From: Pseudomonas sp. WS 5079 | GTDB lineage: Bacteria; Pseudomonadota; Gammaproteobacteria; Pseudomonadales; Pseudomonadaceae | Length of the DNA: 64,000 nt | Assembly: GCF_012985465.1 (NCBI RefSeq) | Contig: NZ_JAAQWN010000001.1 | Coordinates: forward strand, 310,001-374,000 | Direction: 5' to 3' | In this document: piece after piece, positions 36,525-44,838 of the stretch | Position numbering within the stretch: position 1 is the stretch's first letter | How the letters are laid out: every line of letters starts with the position of its first letter | Program-made: the position numbers and the translations under genes | Notes under the pieces: generated by a model | Databases searched by the model: none | What the model was told of the DNA's origin: nothing | The model's input: only the letters and a program-made list of their open reading frames with translations

Positions 36525-37117
36525 GTACTGACAAGTCAATATCTACTGAAGAGGAAGTCTTATTAGCTTTCGCAGTAGAAGAACAGCATAACCATTTAAT
36601 GTTGGAGCGGTACATTAAACAGTATCCGCAATACACAACTGCACTAGTGGATTGTTCTATCGAATTTTTTCTCGACTCCGAACATTCCGAATCAGATAAC
36701 AAACTTTCATCTGACACCGCAGTAGATCGAGCCTGGAAGCAATTCGAGGCCACTATGCCTTGCGACACAAGAGAAAAATCCTTTGTAAACCCTTTCGTGC
36801 AGCTAAGCTCTACTGCCTTTCGAGAGGTCGCAAAAAAACTAAATGTAAATAGTTTGTTTCTGGGAAGAGTAAGGGATCGCACGATTGAATCTAGTACTTA
36901 TCCGATTAAATTTGTTCAGAAAATTGCGTGCGAGCTTGGAACTTCAGTTGATAGTATGCTCGAGTACTTAGCGAGACCTCCGACTATAGTTTCTAGCCAA
37001 AGTTTTAGATCTAGTGTGAAGCCAACGGTAAGCGAGCAAATATCATTTGATCATGCAGCGGAAATTTCACAGCTATCTCGTGCTCAAGAGGAGGCGCTAG
37101 CAGCGCTTCGAGACTAA
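36521..37117 (+). CDS. Small HTH-like protein between sigma-like and IrrE-helicase genes
   Basis: 198 residues, AT-rich. The start overlaps the sigma-like gene (ATGA). The N-terminus is acidic and helical (STEEEVLLAFAVEEQHNHLM). The segment AFREVAKKLNVNSLFLGRVR ... PIKFVQKIACELGTSVDSML resembles a XRE-type HTH with its downstream helix pair. The place just before an ImmA/IrrE protease is where the protease's repressor substrate usually lies, so it may be the cleaved regulator. That role is inference; it could also be an anti-sigma-like partner. Confidence 0.6.
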   Translation: MSTDKSISTEEEVLLAFAVEEQHNHLMLERYIKQYPQYTTALVDCSIEFFLDSEHSESDNKLSSDTAVDRAWKQFEATMPCDTREKSFVNPFVQLSSTAFREVAKKLNVNSLFLGRVRDRTIESSTYPIKFVQKIACELGTSVDSMLEYLARPPTIVSSQSFRSSVKPTVSEQISFDHAAEISQLSRAQEEALAALRD

Positions 37118-37119
37118 AC

Positions 37120-40100
37120 ATGGACGCAACGGACGCGGCACGATTAGAAGCTGAAAAAATTCATCTGGCGGCAGTCGCGGAAGGCAGCGATCCATGGCGA
37201 CCGCTTGAATTTGCGATTAAAGAAGCGGATAGACGCCAACTTGATGTTTATGCTCTGCCCAAGGGTGATCCCGCGCTGAAAGGAGGCCAGGCGGTATACG
37301 ACAGCCAAGCAGGAGCAATTTTATACCAGGATCTCGGGACCGCGTTTGATCGCGCATTTCTTGTCGCCCACGAACTCGGACACTTAGTGCTTGAAGGAGG
37401 CCAAGATGATGTTGTAACGGTCGATGCGCAACCCGGACGGTCGATTGAGGATGCTCCAGTCGGTGCCGAAAGCTTGATGGATTATGGGGCCCGAGAACGC
37501 CGTGAAATTAAAATGGACTTATTTGCACGCGAGTTCCTGTTACCGCGTTCAGTAGCGCGTGCTCTTCATGTCGAAAATGGCTGTTCTTCTTCAGAAATTG
37601 CTCAGCGCACAGGCGCGCCTCTCCCAATCGTTCAACAGCAACTGCTAGACGCTCTATTGCTGCCAAGTCATTCGGCGGTTGGCAACGATCGTGTTACTGA
37701 GCAGGCTGTTTTTAGCTCCGATCCGTCACAGCAAGTAGCCGCATCGCATCGCGATACACCCTTTCAGTTACAGGCCGGCCCTGGTACCGGGAAAACTAGG
37801 ACCTTGGTGCAGCGCGTTGAAAGTCTCATCCAGGATGGCGTAGACCCTACCTCAATTTTAGTGTTGACGTTTTCGAACAAAGCAGCAAATGAGTTGAGTG
37901 AGCGAATCGCAGCTACTAACCCATTGGCCGCAGCAGCAATGTGGATCGGGACGTTCCATGCCTTTGGTCTCGATATTATTCGGCGTTTCCATCAGAAGCT
38001 GGAGTTACCGCCAGACCCCCGCCTCATTGACCGGGTCGAAGGCATTGAGTTACTCGAAATCGAGGTATCTCGACTTTCACTTCATCACTACCGAAACTTG
38101 TGGGACCCGACGCTCGATCTGAATGACATTCTGAACGCTATTTCGCGAGCGAAGGATGAGGCAATAGACTCAGCCGGATACCGCGCATTGGCCGAGTCAA
38201 TGGTAATCAACGCTTCAGGCGATACAGATGCATCACTCCGAGCCGAAAAATGCCTCGAAGTCGCGCTCGTTTATGAGACCTATGAGCGTTTGATGAGAGA
38301 CAGCCAACTCGTTGATTTTGGCGATCTTGTTTCACTTCCCGTGCGCTTGGCTGAAGCTGACTCAGAGGTTCGGGATGCCTTAAAGACGCGGCATAAGCAC
38401 GTACTGGTCGACGAGTACCAGGATGTCAATCGATCGTCGGTAAGGCTCTTAAAAGCCATCGTGGGAGAAGGCGAAAACCTCTGGGTGGTTGGTGACGCTC
38501 GACAATCCATATATCGCTTCCGCGGTGCCTCGACTTCTAATATGGCACAGTTTGGTACAGATTTCCCGGGTGCAGTAGCCGAACAATTAGGCGTCAACTA
38601 TCGCTCGAGGCAAGAGATAGTCGATACCTTCTCAACTTTTTCTACGACGATGAAAGCGTCGATGGGCGCGATACCTTTGGCGCTAACTGCTAACCGAGGA
38701 AGTGCCGGGGCCAAGCCTGAATATAGAGTTGTAGGATCAGCCGAGGATGAGATTGCTGCGGTCGCCGCATCAATCCGGGAGCAGCGTGAGTCAGGTACTG
38801 CGTATCGCGAGCAAGCACTTTTATGTGCGTCAAATACACGGTTGAGCGAAATTGCCGAAGGTCTGGAGGCAAGAGGGATCCCTGTGCTTCACCTTGGAAG
38901 CATCTTTGAGCGGCCTGAGATAAAAACCTTGTTGGCAATGCTTTCCGTACTCAATGACGCTTCAGCCATTGGTCTGATCCGAGTATCGGCGATGGCGGGT
39001 TATGAGATGCCCATGCCGGAAACCGTCAACCTAATCCGGCATCTTCGCGCAAGTAAATCTGCACCTTTAGATTGGCTGAGTGAGGAGAGTTGGCCTTCCC
39101 TATACTCCGAGGACAGCAAGGTAAAATTGTCATCTATCGCTCAGCTCTTTGAGGGGCTAAATCCGAGGGGAAACCCGTGGAATATCCTGGCCTATTGGGT
39201 TATTGACCGTCTAGGCCTCGCAAAAAATCTTCATTTGGCAGCAGATGCGCAAAGCAAAATGAGAGGGCTGGCTCTTTGGCAATTCCTTAATTTTTGCCTC
39301 AAACAACCCTCTGGTTCTGGGCTACCGTGCATTCGTCTACTCGACCGGATTCGCCGATTGGTTTTGATTTCTGGTGATCGTGGCCTTCGGCATCTGCCAA
39401 AGGCGGCTGGCGGAATCGATGCTGTGCGTCTGATGACCATTCACGGCAGTAAAGGGCTAGAGTTCCCGACTGTTCATCTGCCAGGGATGGTGGCCGCAAG
39501 CTTACCCCGCAACAATAGGCCACCACGATGCGTACCTCCAGACGGCCTAATCTATGGTTCTGAAGGGCTTTCAGGCCTTGAGGCAGTGAAATCCGGGCAC
39601 GAGGAAGAGGAAGAGTGTCTTTTCTTCGTTGCCCTTTCCCGATCCCGTGACAAGTTGTTCCTATACGCATCGTCATTTCAAGCTGATGGTAAAAAACGTA
39701 ATCAATCTAAATTTATAGACCCAATCCGACAACATTTAACGCAACCAACCAACCCACCGCTTTTGGCGGCGGATGTTCATCCTAAACCTCGACTGGATAT
39801 CTTATGGGAGGAAAAGCCCATTTGGGATGACAGTCAGATTGCGCAGTTTGAGCGTTGTCCGCGTAGATTTCTTTACTCACACGTCCTGGGGCTTGGAGGG
39901 CGCCGCACTGAAACGGCTTTCCTCAAAATGCACAATGCTGTCAGGACCGTCTCGAATTGGTTGAAAACCGACTGTGAATGTATAACTCCGAGTCAGAGCC
40001 AGATTGATGCAGCCTTCGATACAGCATGGTTGGCTGAAGGTGCAGTCGATCATGGTTACGCTGAGGACTACCGAGTCATTGCACGGCGGCTCGTAGACTA

Positions 40101-40545
40101 CCTCGTCAAAAGCCGAAGCGAGGGTACTCTGATCCACGCAGTCCCGATTTCAATCGACGGCGTGCATGGTGACATCGTCGTTAAGCCAGACAGCGTTGCG
40201 CGTAGCGATAGTGGCCAGATCATCGTAAGGCGAGTGAAAACAGGGAAGCCAAAATCCAATGAGTTTGACGACATTGAGTACACCCTGCTCCACATGGCCG
40301 TCACTCAAAACTATGGCAGTTCGGCCAAAGTTGAGGTCACTTACCTCACAAGCGAGACTACCGATCTGATGTCCATCACGGACCGAAAGCTAAACACGCG
40401 AAGGGAAAACACCACCCGGATGCTGAGCGAAATCAGGTCGGGAGCCTTCGCCCCTAGGCGTGAAGCGAGGGTTTGCCCCTCTTGCCCCAATTTTTTCATC
40501 TGTGGTGATTTACCAGATGGGACTGTCGTTGGAAAAAATAATTAA
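37120..40545 (+). CDS. ImmA/IrrE metallopeptidase - UvrD helicase - PD-(D/E)XK nuclease fusion
   Basis: 1141 residues with three enzymes in one chain. Residues about 60-150: ImmA/IrrE protease with HELGH at 84-88 and the downstream DLFAREFLLP helix. About 200-800: SF1 UvrD/Rep helicase with Walker A GPGTGKT (220-226), FSNKAANEL, DEYQD (431-435), GDARQSIYRFRGA and TIHGSKGLEF (about 773). About 900-1141: AddB/RecB-type nuclease with VKPDSVARSDSGQIIVRRVK. Four Cys match the AddB Fe-S staple: FERCPRR (about 912) and C-x2-C-x5-C (CPSCPNFFIC, about 1119-1128). Two nt follow the previous gene. It probably senses damage or invading DNA, unwinds and cuts it, and frees a regulator by proteolysis. Confidence 0.87.
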   Translation: MDATDAARLEAEKIHLAAVAEGSDPWRPLEFAIKEADRRQLDVYALPKGDPALKGGQAVYDSQAGAILYQDLGTAFDRAFLVAHELGHLVLEGGQDDVVTVDAQPGRSIEDAPVGAESLMDYGARERREIKMDLFAREFLLPRSVARALHVENGCSSSEIAQRTGAPLPIVQQQLLDALLLPSHSAVGNDRVTEQAVFSSDPSQQVAASHRDTPFQLQAGPGTGKTRTLVQRVESLIQDGVDPTSILVLTFSNKAANELSERIAATNPLAAAAMWIGTFHAFGLDIIRRFHQKLELPPDPRLIDRVEGIELLEIEVSRLSLHHYRNLWDPTLDLNDILNAISRAKDEAIDSAGYRALAESMVINASGDTDASLRAEKCLEVALVYETYERLMRDSQLVDFGDLVSLPVRLAEADSEVRDALKTRHKHVLVDEYQDVNRSSVRLLKAIVGEGENLWVVGDARQSIYRFRGASTSNMAQFGTDFPGAVAEQLGVNYRSRQEIVDTFSTFSTTMKASMGAIPLALTANRGSAGAKPEYRVVGSAEDEIAAVAASIREQRESGTAYREQALLCASNTRLSEIAEGLEARGIPVLHLGSIFERPEIKTLLAMLSVLNDASAIGLIRVSAMAGYEMPMPETVNLIRHLRASKSAPLDWLSEESWPSLYSEDSKVKLSSIAQLFEGLNPRGNPWNILAYWVIDRLGLAKNLHLAADAQSKMRGLALWQFLNFCLKQPSGSGLPCIRLLDRIRRLVLISGDRGLRHLPKAAGGIDAVRLMTIHGSKGLEFPTVHLPGMVAASLPRNNRPPRCVPPDGLIYGSEGLSGLEAVKSGHEEEEECLFFVALSRSRDKLFLYASSFQADGKKRNQSKFIDPIRQHLTQPTNPPLLAADVHPKPRLDILWEEKPIWDDSQIAQFERCPRRFLYSHVLGLGGRRTETAFLKMHNAVRTVSNWLKTDCECITPSQSQIDAAFDTAWLAEGAVDHGYAEDYRVIARRLVDYLVKSRSEGTLIHAVPISIDGVHGDIVVKPDSVARSDSGQIIVRRVKTGKPKSNEFDDIEYTLLHMAVTQNYGSSAKVEVTYLTSETTDLMSITDRKLNTRRENTTRMLSEIRSGAFAPRREARVCPSCPNFFICGDLPDGTVVGKNN

Positions 40546-40600
40546 ATCGGCTTTCCGGTTTCTTCCAATGCTGCGATTGACCTAGTGAAGGCCAAGAAAA

Positions 40601-40615
40601 CTCGCAAAATGCGAG
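40601..40615 (+). other. Small hairpin between fusion gene and ubiquitin-like operon
   Basis: CTCGCA-AAA-TGCGAG forms a 6-bp stem with a 3-nt loop, in the 91-nt gap before the Ubl-E2 gene. No T-run follows, so it is a weak terminator at best. Transcription may pass through, linking the two gene groups. The ribosome site GAGGTAA follows at about 40624. Confidence 0.35.
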
Positions 40616-40636
40616 CGGCTATCCGAGGTAATCCAT

Positions 40637-41563
40637 ATGCAATCTCAACACCCAGACAGTGAAAATCGTGTTCCCGTAGAAGACGTCGCCGCTGCAATCC
40701 GTGAGGGGCGCCCCCTCAAACCTGCCCACCTTTACAGTATTCTTGTTGCTGATGACCAGCTCAACGAGCGCTATTTGGAGCTGAGTGACCCAGTGCCAAC
40801 AGGCCGCCAAATCCTCACCGCCGCGGGTATCCGTCAGGTAAACGAATACAGTATTTACGCGATTCTTCCGTCCGGTGAATTCGAGGATTTGCGGCTTGAC
40901 GAAACCTATGACCTGCGCGAGCGAGGCGCTGAGAAATTCATCATTTTTCAGACAGATCGCTCGTTCAAGTTCAGCATCGACGAGAAGTCGATGGAGTGGG
41001 GCAAACCCTCAATCAGTGGAAAGGTTTTGAAGGCTTTGTCCGGCGTCCCAGCCGAAACATATGATGTTTACCTTGAGGTACGCGGCGGGCAAGATTTGCT
41101 GATTCGTGATTCTGACCTGGTTGACTTGAGTAAACCCGGCATTGAGCGATTCATTACTCTTATCCGCGACACCACCGAGGGCCTGACTTCTCTGCCGGAA
41201 GTTGACCAACGCTATCTCCAACGCCATGGAATTTCTGCGCAAGTAGTCTGCGAGGGACCCCATACAGGAGTAGTGCTGCAACAGGTACAGCTTCCAGAGA
41301 ATAAATTCGACCACTCTACTGCAGACATCCTTGTGATCTTGCCACCCGGCTACCCTGACGTTGCGCCTGACATGTTCTTCTGCGACCCGTGGTTGAAGTT
41401 GACGACAGTTGGTCGTTACGCGACGTGTGCAGATCAGCCACACGCATTCTCTGGGCGCAATTGGCAGCGGTGGTCCCGGCACAATAGTGCTTGGCGGCCT
41501 GGCGTCGATGGCCTACATACCATGATCAAACGTATCGAGCATGCGTTAATGGAGGCCAAGTGA
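40637..41563 (+). CDS. Multi-ubiquitin-like protein fused to an E2-like domain
   Basis: 308 residues. Two ubiquitin-like beta-grasp units are in tandem, about 30-110 (LYSILVADDQLNERYLEL...YDLRERGAEKFIIFQ) and about 110-178 (FKFSIDEKSMEWGKPSISGK...GIERFITLIRD). The repeated G-x-E-x-F-I ending fits the bacterial multiubiquitin domain. Residues about 188-308 are E2-like (Prok-E2_E type): ILPPGYPDVAPDMFF, then Cys 264 (GRYATCADQPH), the likely thioester Cys, and NWQRWSRHNSAWRPG. No free C-terminal Gly is available since the E2 part follows, so release by a protease or in-chain transfer is implied. GAGGTAA precedes the ATG. It overlaps the E1 gene by 1 nt. Confidence 0.83.
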   Translation: MQSQHPDSENRVPVEDVAAAIREGRPLKPAHLYSILVADDQLNERYLELSDPVPTGRQILTAAGIRQVNEYSIYAILPSGEFEDLRLDETYDLRERGAEKFIIFQTDRSFKFSIDEKSMEWGKPSISGKVLKALSGVPAETYDVYLEVRGGQDLLIRDSDLVDLSKPGIERFITLIRDTTEGLTSLPEVDQRYLQRHGISAQVVCEGPHTGVVLQQVQLPENKFDHSTADILVILPPGYPDVAPDMFFCDPWLKLTTVGRYATCADQPHAFSGRNWQRWSRHNSAWRPGVDGLHTMIKRIEHALMEAK

Positions 41564-42969
41564 TGTCCAACATAGCGCTAGATATTACGTTGCTTACTTC
41601 TCACGAAGCGGCGCTTCGCGCGCTGCTTTACCGAGAGGACGGTTCAGAGGCTGCCGCCTACGTCCTTTTCGGTAAGGCAGAAATCAATGAGGATCCTTGG
41701 TCAAAACAATCTCGCATCCGTTTGATCTCACACGAAGTAGTTCCTATCCTTCCAGACGAGGTGATTTCCTCCTCTTCTGTCCATGTGACGTGGTCCACTA
41801 AGGGATTTATGCGGCTATTAGGTATCGCACAAGAGCGTAATCTGATCCCCGCTTTGGTCCACACCCATCCTCGCGCAGGCGCCTTTTTTTCTGACCAAGA
41901 TGATCGCAATGAGGCTGAGTTGGCACGCACGGCCTTTAACAAGCGGAGCGCGGGTCTCGCAAGCTTGGTGTTCGGGGAGAACGAAGCCATCGCTGGACGC
42001 CTTTGGACATCAGTAACTACAACTACAGACGCGTCGTCTATCTCCATCATTGGCAGTAAAATCGAAATTCTGCAGCGTCAGGAACACGATGAAAAGTCTG
42101 AGATCCTTGATCGGCAAGCGGCACTTTTTGGTACGAGCTTCAACCCCATCGTTCGAGCACTACGTATTGGCGTAATAGGCTGCGGGGGCACAGGCAGTGC
42201 GGTGGTTTCACTTTTGGCGCGCTTGGGTGTCGGGTTTCTCGCGCTAATCGACAATGACACTATCGACACAACCAATCTCAATCGCGTTCATGGATCACGA
42301 GCAGACGACGTATCGGCGAAGTTGGCCAAGGTGGACATTCTCGCTCGTGAAATTGAGATGTGGGGGCTAGGTACGCACGTGATTACCCGGAAAGCATGGG
42401 TAGGCGATCCATCGCTGCGTGATGTATTGAGATCCTGTGACGTGCTCTTCGGATGCACAGACGACAATCAAGGCCGGCTCACAATGAACCGCATCGCTCA
42501 TTTTTACGGTATTCCACTCGTTGATTTGGGGTTGCGTATGCGGTCAGCAAAAAGTGCGGCCGATTATGAAATGACAGGACGGGTTACCACAGTTAGGCCT
42601 GGCGTCCCCTGCCTAATGTGTCTTGGGGTCGTGAATGTACAACGAGCAGCCGCAGAGGGGCTGCAGCGTAATGATTCCGCCGAGTATGAGCGTCGTAAGG
42701 CCGAAGCATACGTTGACGGTGGGGGCGATCCAGCCCCAGCTGTTGTGACATTTACCACAAGTATCGCGTGCGCCGCTGTGGATGAACTAATCCAGGGACT
42801 TACGGGATTCCGGGGTGGTGACGGTATGGTTCACAACCGGATTCGCCGGTTTGATCGCGTAGAGGATCGCTCCATGACCTGTAGACCTATTCAAGGATGC
42901 CCGGTGTGCTCAACCAGTGCCATCTGGGGGCGCGGCGACGTCAATCCGTTTTTGGGCGTTATAGGGTGA
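41563..42969 (+). CDS. JAB metalloprotease fused to ThiF/E1-like activating enzyme
   Basis: 468 residues. The N-terminal JAB/JAMM domain has Glu 29 (GSEAAAYVLFG) and H-x-H-P-x6-S-x2-D (His 100, His 102, Ser 110, Asp 113), the full zinc site of deubiquitinase-like proteases. The C-terminal E1/ThiF domain has the adenylation loop GCGGTGS, LIDNDTIDTTNLNR, and zinc cysteines CLMC and CPVC. One chain would thus activate the Ubl (E1) and cleave it (JAB). GGAGG lies upstream of the ATG, which shares a base with the Ubl-E2 stop. The Cys used for thioester formation is not obvious. Confidence 0.87.
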   Translation: MSNIALDITLLTSHEAALRALLYREDGSEAAAYVLFGKAEINEDPWSKQSRIRLISHEVVPILPDEVISSSSVHVTWSTKGFMRLLGIAQERNLIPALVHTHPRAGAFFSDQDDRNEAELARTAFNKRSAGLASLVFGENEAIAGRLWTSVTTTTDASSISIIGSKIEILQRQEHDEKSEILDRQAALFGTSFNPIVRALRIGVIGCGGTGSAVVSLLARLGVGFLALIDNDTIDTTNLNRVHGSRADDVSAKLAKVDILAREIEMWGLGTHVITRKAWVGDPSLRDVLRSCDVLFGCTDDNQGRLTMNRIAHFYGIPLVDLGLRMRSAKSAADYEMTGRVTTVRPGVPCLMCLGVVNVQRAAAEGLQRNDSAEYERRKAEAYVDGGGDPAPAVVTFTTSIACAAVDELIQGLTGFRGGDGMVHNRIRRFDRVEDRSMTCRPIQGCPVCSTSAIWGRGDVNPFLGVIG

Positions 42970-42973
42970 TGAT

Positions 42974-43312
42974 ATGCGGAGCTTATTTACTAAAACATTG
43001 CGTTGGCTTGGGTGGTTAAAGTCCGACTTCTTGATAAGGCTTGTTCCTCGCCACCCCGGCAAGACCGTGATCCCCGTCGGCGAGCTGTGGTTGGTAATCG
43101 ATGACGGGGTGAGGAAATGGGCTTGCTTCACATGTCCAGGAGGATGCAATTCCAGCATCTCGCTTTCTTTGAGTCCTGATCGGAGACCTCGCTGGGTTGT
43201 AGAGCAGGACTTCTGGGGACGCCCAACGATTGCACCGTCAGTGCACCAACATAATGCCTGCAAATGCCACTTTTGGATAACCAATGGCGCCGTAATCTGG
43301 TGCAAGTCCTGA
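42974..43312 (+). CDS. Small Cys/His-rich DUF6527-like protein
   Basis: 112 residues. The second half is Cys/His-rich: CFTCPGGCNSSISL and HQHNACKCHFWITNGAVIWC, with a Trp/His pattern that could bind zinc. Small proteins of this kind (DUF6527) are found beside bacterial ubiquitin-like operons. I recall one being named BubE and described as a protease, but cannot confirm that here. It starts 4 nt after the E1 gene. Alternatives are a treble-clef E3-like adaptor or a cysteine/serine deconjugating enzyme. Confidence 0.75.
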   Translation: MRSLFTKTLRWLGWLKSDFLIRLVPRHPGKTVIPVGELWLVIDDGVRKWACFTCPGGCNSSISLSLSPDRRPRWVVEQDFWGRPTIAPSVHQHNACKCHFWITNGAVIWCKS

Positions 43313-43358
43313 GTCCGGTATCGGATACTTTTTAGCATTTTAGGAGCACGCCGCTGAC

Positions 43359-44288
43359 ATGATATCGCCCATTACCTTCGACTTCCTGATGGGGCCCCCA
43401 AACGATCTAGTGCTGTTAGACGAGCTCGAATGTCACCTGGCAAAAAGCGCCGAAAAGTTCATAGACGAGGTGGTAAAGAAGGGTTTTGCCATTGAGTCGT
43501 TAGATTTCGAATGTTCATACAGTCCCATACTTGCTCGAGCAAAGATCACGGGGAAGAGCACCTATAAAATCACATTCGGTCGTACTCTAACCGGGGCGAT
43601 CTTCAATTTAGCCAGCTCGATTGCCCCATGTCTTCAAAAAGAAATGACGGGTTGCAGTGAATCGGAAACGATAGGATACACCTTCAACTACATAAGCTGG
43701 CTAATCCTGCTCCATGAGGTAGCGCATGTCACCCATGGACATCTGGAATACATTAAGAGCAATGGCAGCAATGATTATCACGAAGTGAACAATCAGCGAA
43801 CGCCGCTGATCCATTTGCATACCGACCAAGAAGAGTCTAAGCGCTTTTGGAGGGCATTGGAGAGCGAAGCGGACGCCTATGCGATTAACGCTTCAGTGGT
43901 AACGTTCCGCTATATAAATACTAACGTTTGGTGGAATCAACTCAAGCCCCAGGCAATCATGCACCACCATGGGGCAATGGCTTCCGCGGCTTTTCATTTG
44001 ATGCACATGCTGGCAAATGGGCACGACGACTTCCGTCACCCTGCTGCCAATATTCGGCTTGGTATTTCTCTGGCCAGCATCGAGACACTTGCCAAGAGAA
44101 TGAAGTGGACCGTTGCTGGAACAGTCGAAGAAGCTATTAAAGGTCATTACCTTATGGCGTCAGATATCCTGGGGCTTCATGTGAGTATCACCCCAAAACT
44201 GGAGGCCGCATGTTATATGCTCACACTCGACGATGTAATCAACCGAGCCGGTTTTTCCCAATTTAGAATACCCATTCAACTGAGCTAG
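43359..44288 (+). CDS. HExxH zinc peptidase-like protein of the Ubl operon
   Basis: 309 residues. HEVAH at 119-123 and E-x3-D in ESEAD (168-172) form the gluzincin zinc site. The extra His residues (HVTHGH, MHHHGAM) and the helical remainder fit no well-known peptidase family that I can name. No signal peptide, so it is probably cytosolic. AGGAG lies 12 nt before the ATG, 46 nt after the previous gene. As last gene of the Ubl run it may process the Ubl, cut a target or act as the toxic effector. Confidence 0.75.
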   Translation: MISPITFDFLMGPPNDLVLLDELECHLAKSAEKFIDEVVKKGFAIESLDFECSYSPILARAKITGKSTYKITFGRTLTGAIFNLASSIAPCLQKEMTGCSESETIGYTFNYISWLILLHEVAHVTHGHLEYIKSNGSNDYHEVNNQRTPLIHLHTDQEESKRFWRALESEADAYAINASVVTFRYINTNVWWNQLKPQAIMHHHGAMASAAFHLMHMLANGHDDFRHPAANIRLGISLASIETLAKRMKWTVAGTVEEAIKGHYLMASDILGLHVSITPKLEAACYMLTLDDVINRAGFSQFRIPIQLS

Positions 44289-44838
44289 CGTCTCCGCCAC
44301 TCTTCGAGCGTCGTAGCCTAGCCTCCTTGTTGATGCCCTTTGACATAATGCTGAGGGCATCTCACCGAGGCGATAGCTCGGCACTGCGCTAACCTTCTTG
44401 CATTCCAGCAGGTCCCACCCATATCCATTTCACTTAGCGACACGCACATGCTTATCGGTATCCGTCTTAGGCGCGGTGCTCGGATTGAGTAAAGGAAGAA
44501 CTGGCTCGATAGCTATCTCGCCAGGGGAGCCTCCAACCATGAGTACTTCGTATTGCGCCTTGAAATCAATGTGCCCATTCCCGATACCGCCACAACCAAA
44601 ATCGGATATGTGATAAATTGCCAGGCGCAAGGCCGGGTGGCCTATGCTATTGCTGGTAAATCGAACGCTATAATTTTTCCTGTTTTTGCCCACAATAGAC
44701 CAACTATCAACACCACACGTTACTTTCAATCCTGCGCACTTTTGAGATAAGCGTCAATCACTCAGAAGTGACGGAGTCCTGCCCCAAAAGCGAAGTTTCC
44801 TACTTGTAGTAGCGATGTGTAGGCCCTTGTCAGCAAAA
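44289..44838. other. Non-coding region between convergent Ubl operon and Septu-like pair
   Basis: About 550 nt. An inverted repeat GATGCCCT (44332-44339) / AGGGCATC (44354-44361) with a 14-nt loop may end transcription of the peptidase gene. A leftward frame at 44430-44729 (ALRLAIYHISDFGCGGIGNG) is protein-like but has only a TTG start and no known family, so I leave it as a possible remnant. Confidence 0.45.

Noticed and set aside
44430..44729. Leftward 99-codon frame between the Ubl operon and the Septu-like pair
   Set aside because: Only a TTG start, no spaced ribosome site, not recognised. Kept only as a possible remnant in the region note.
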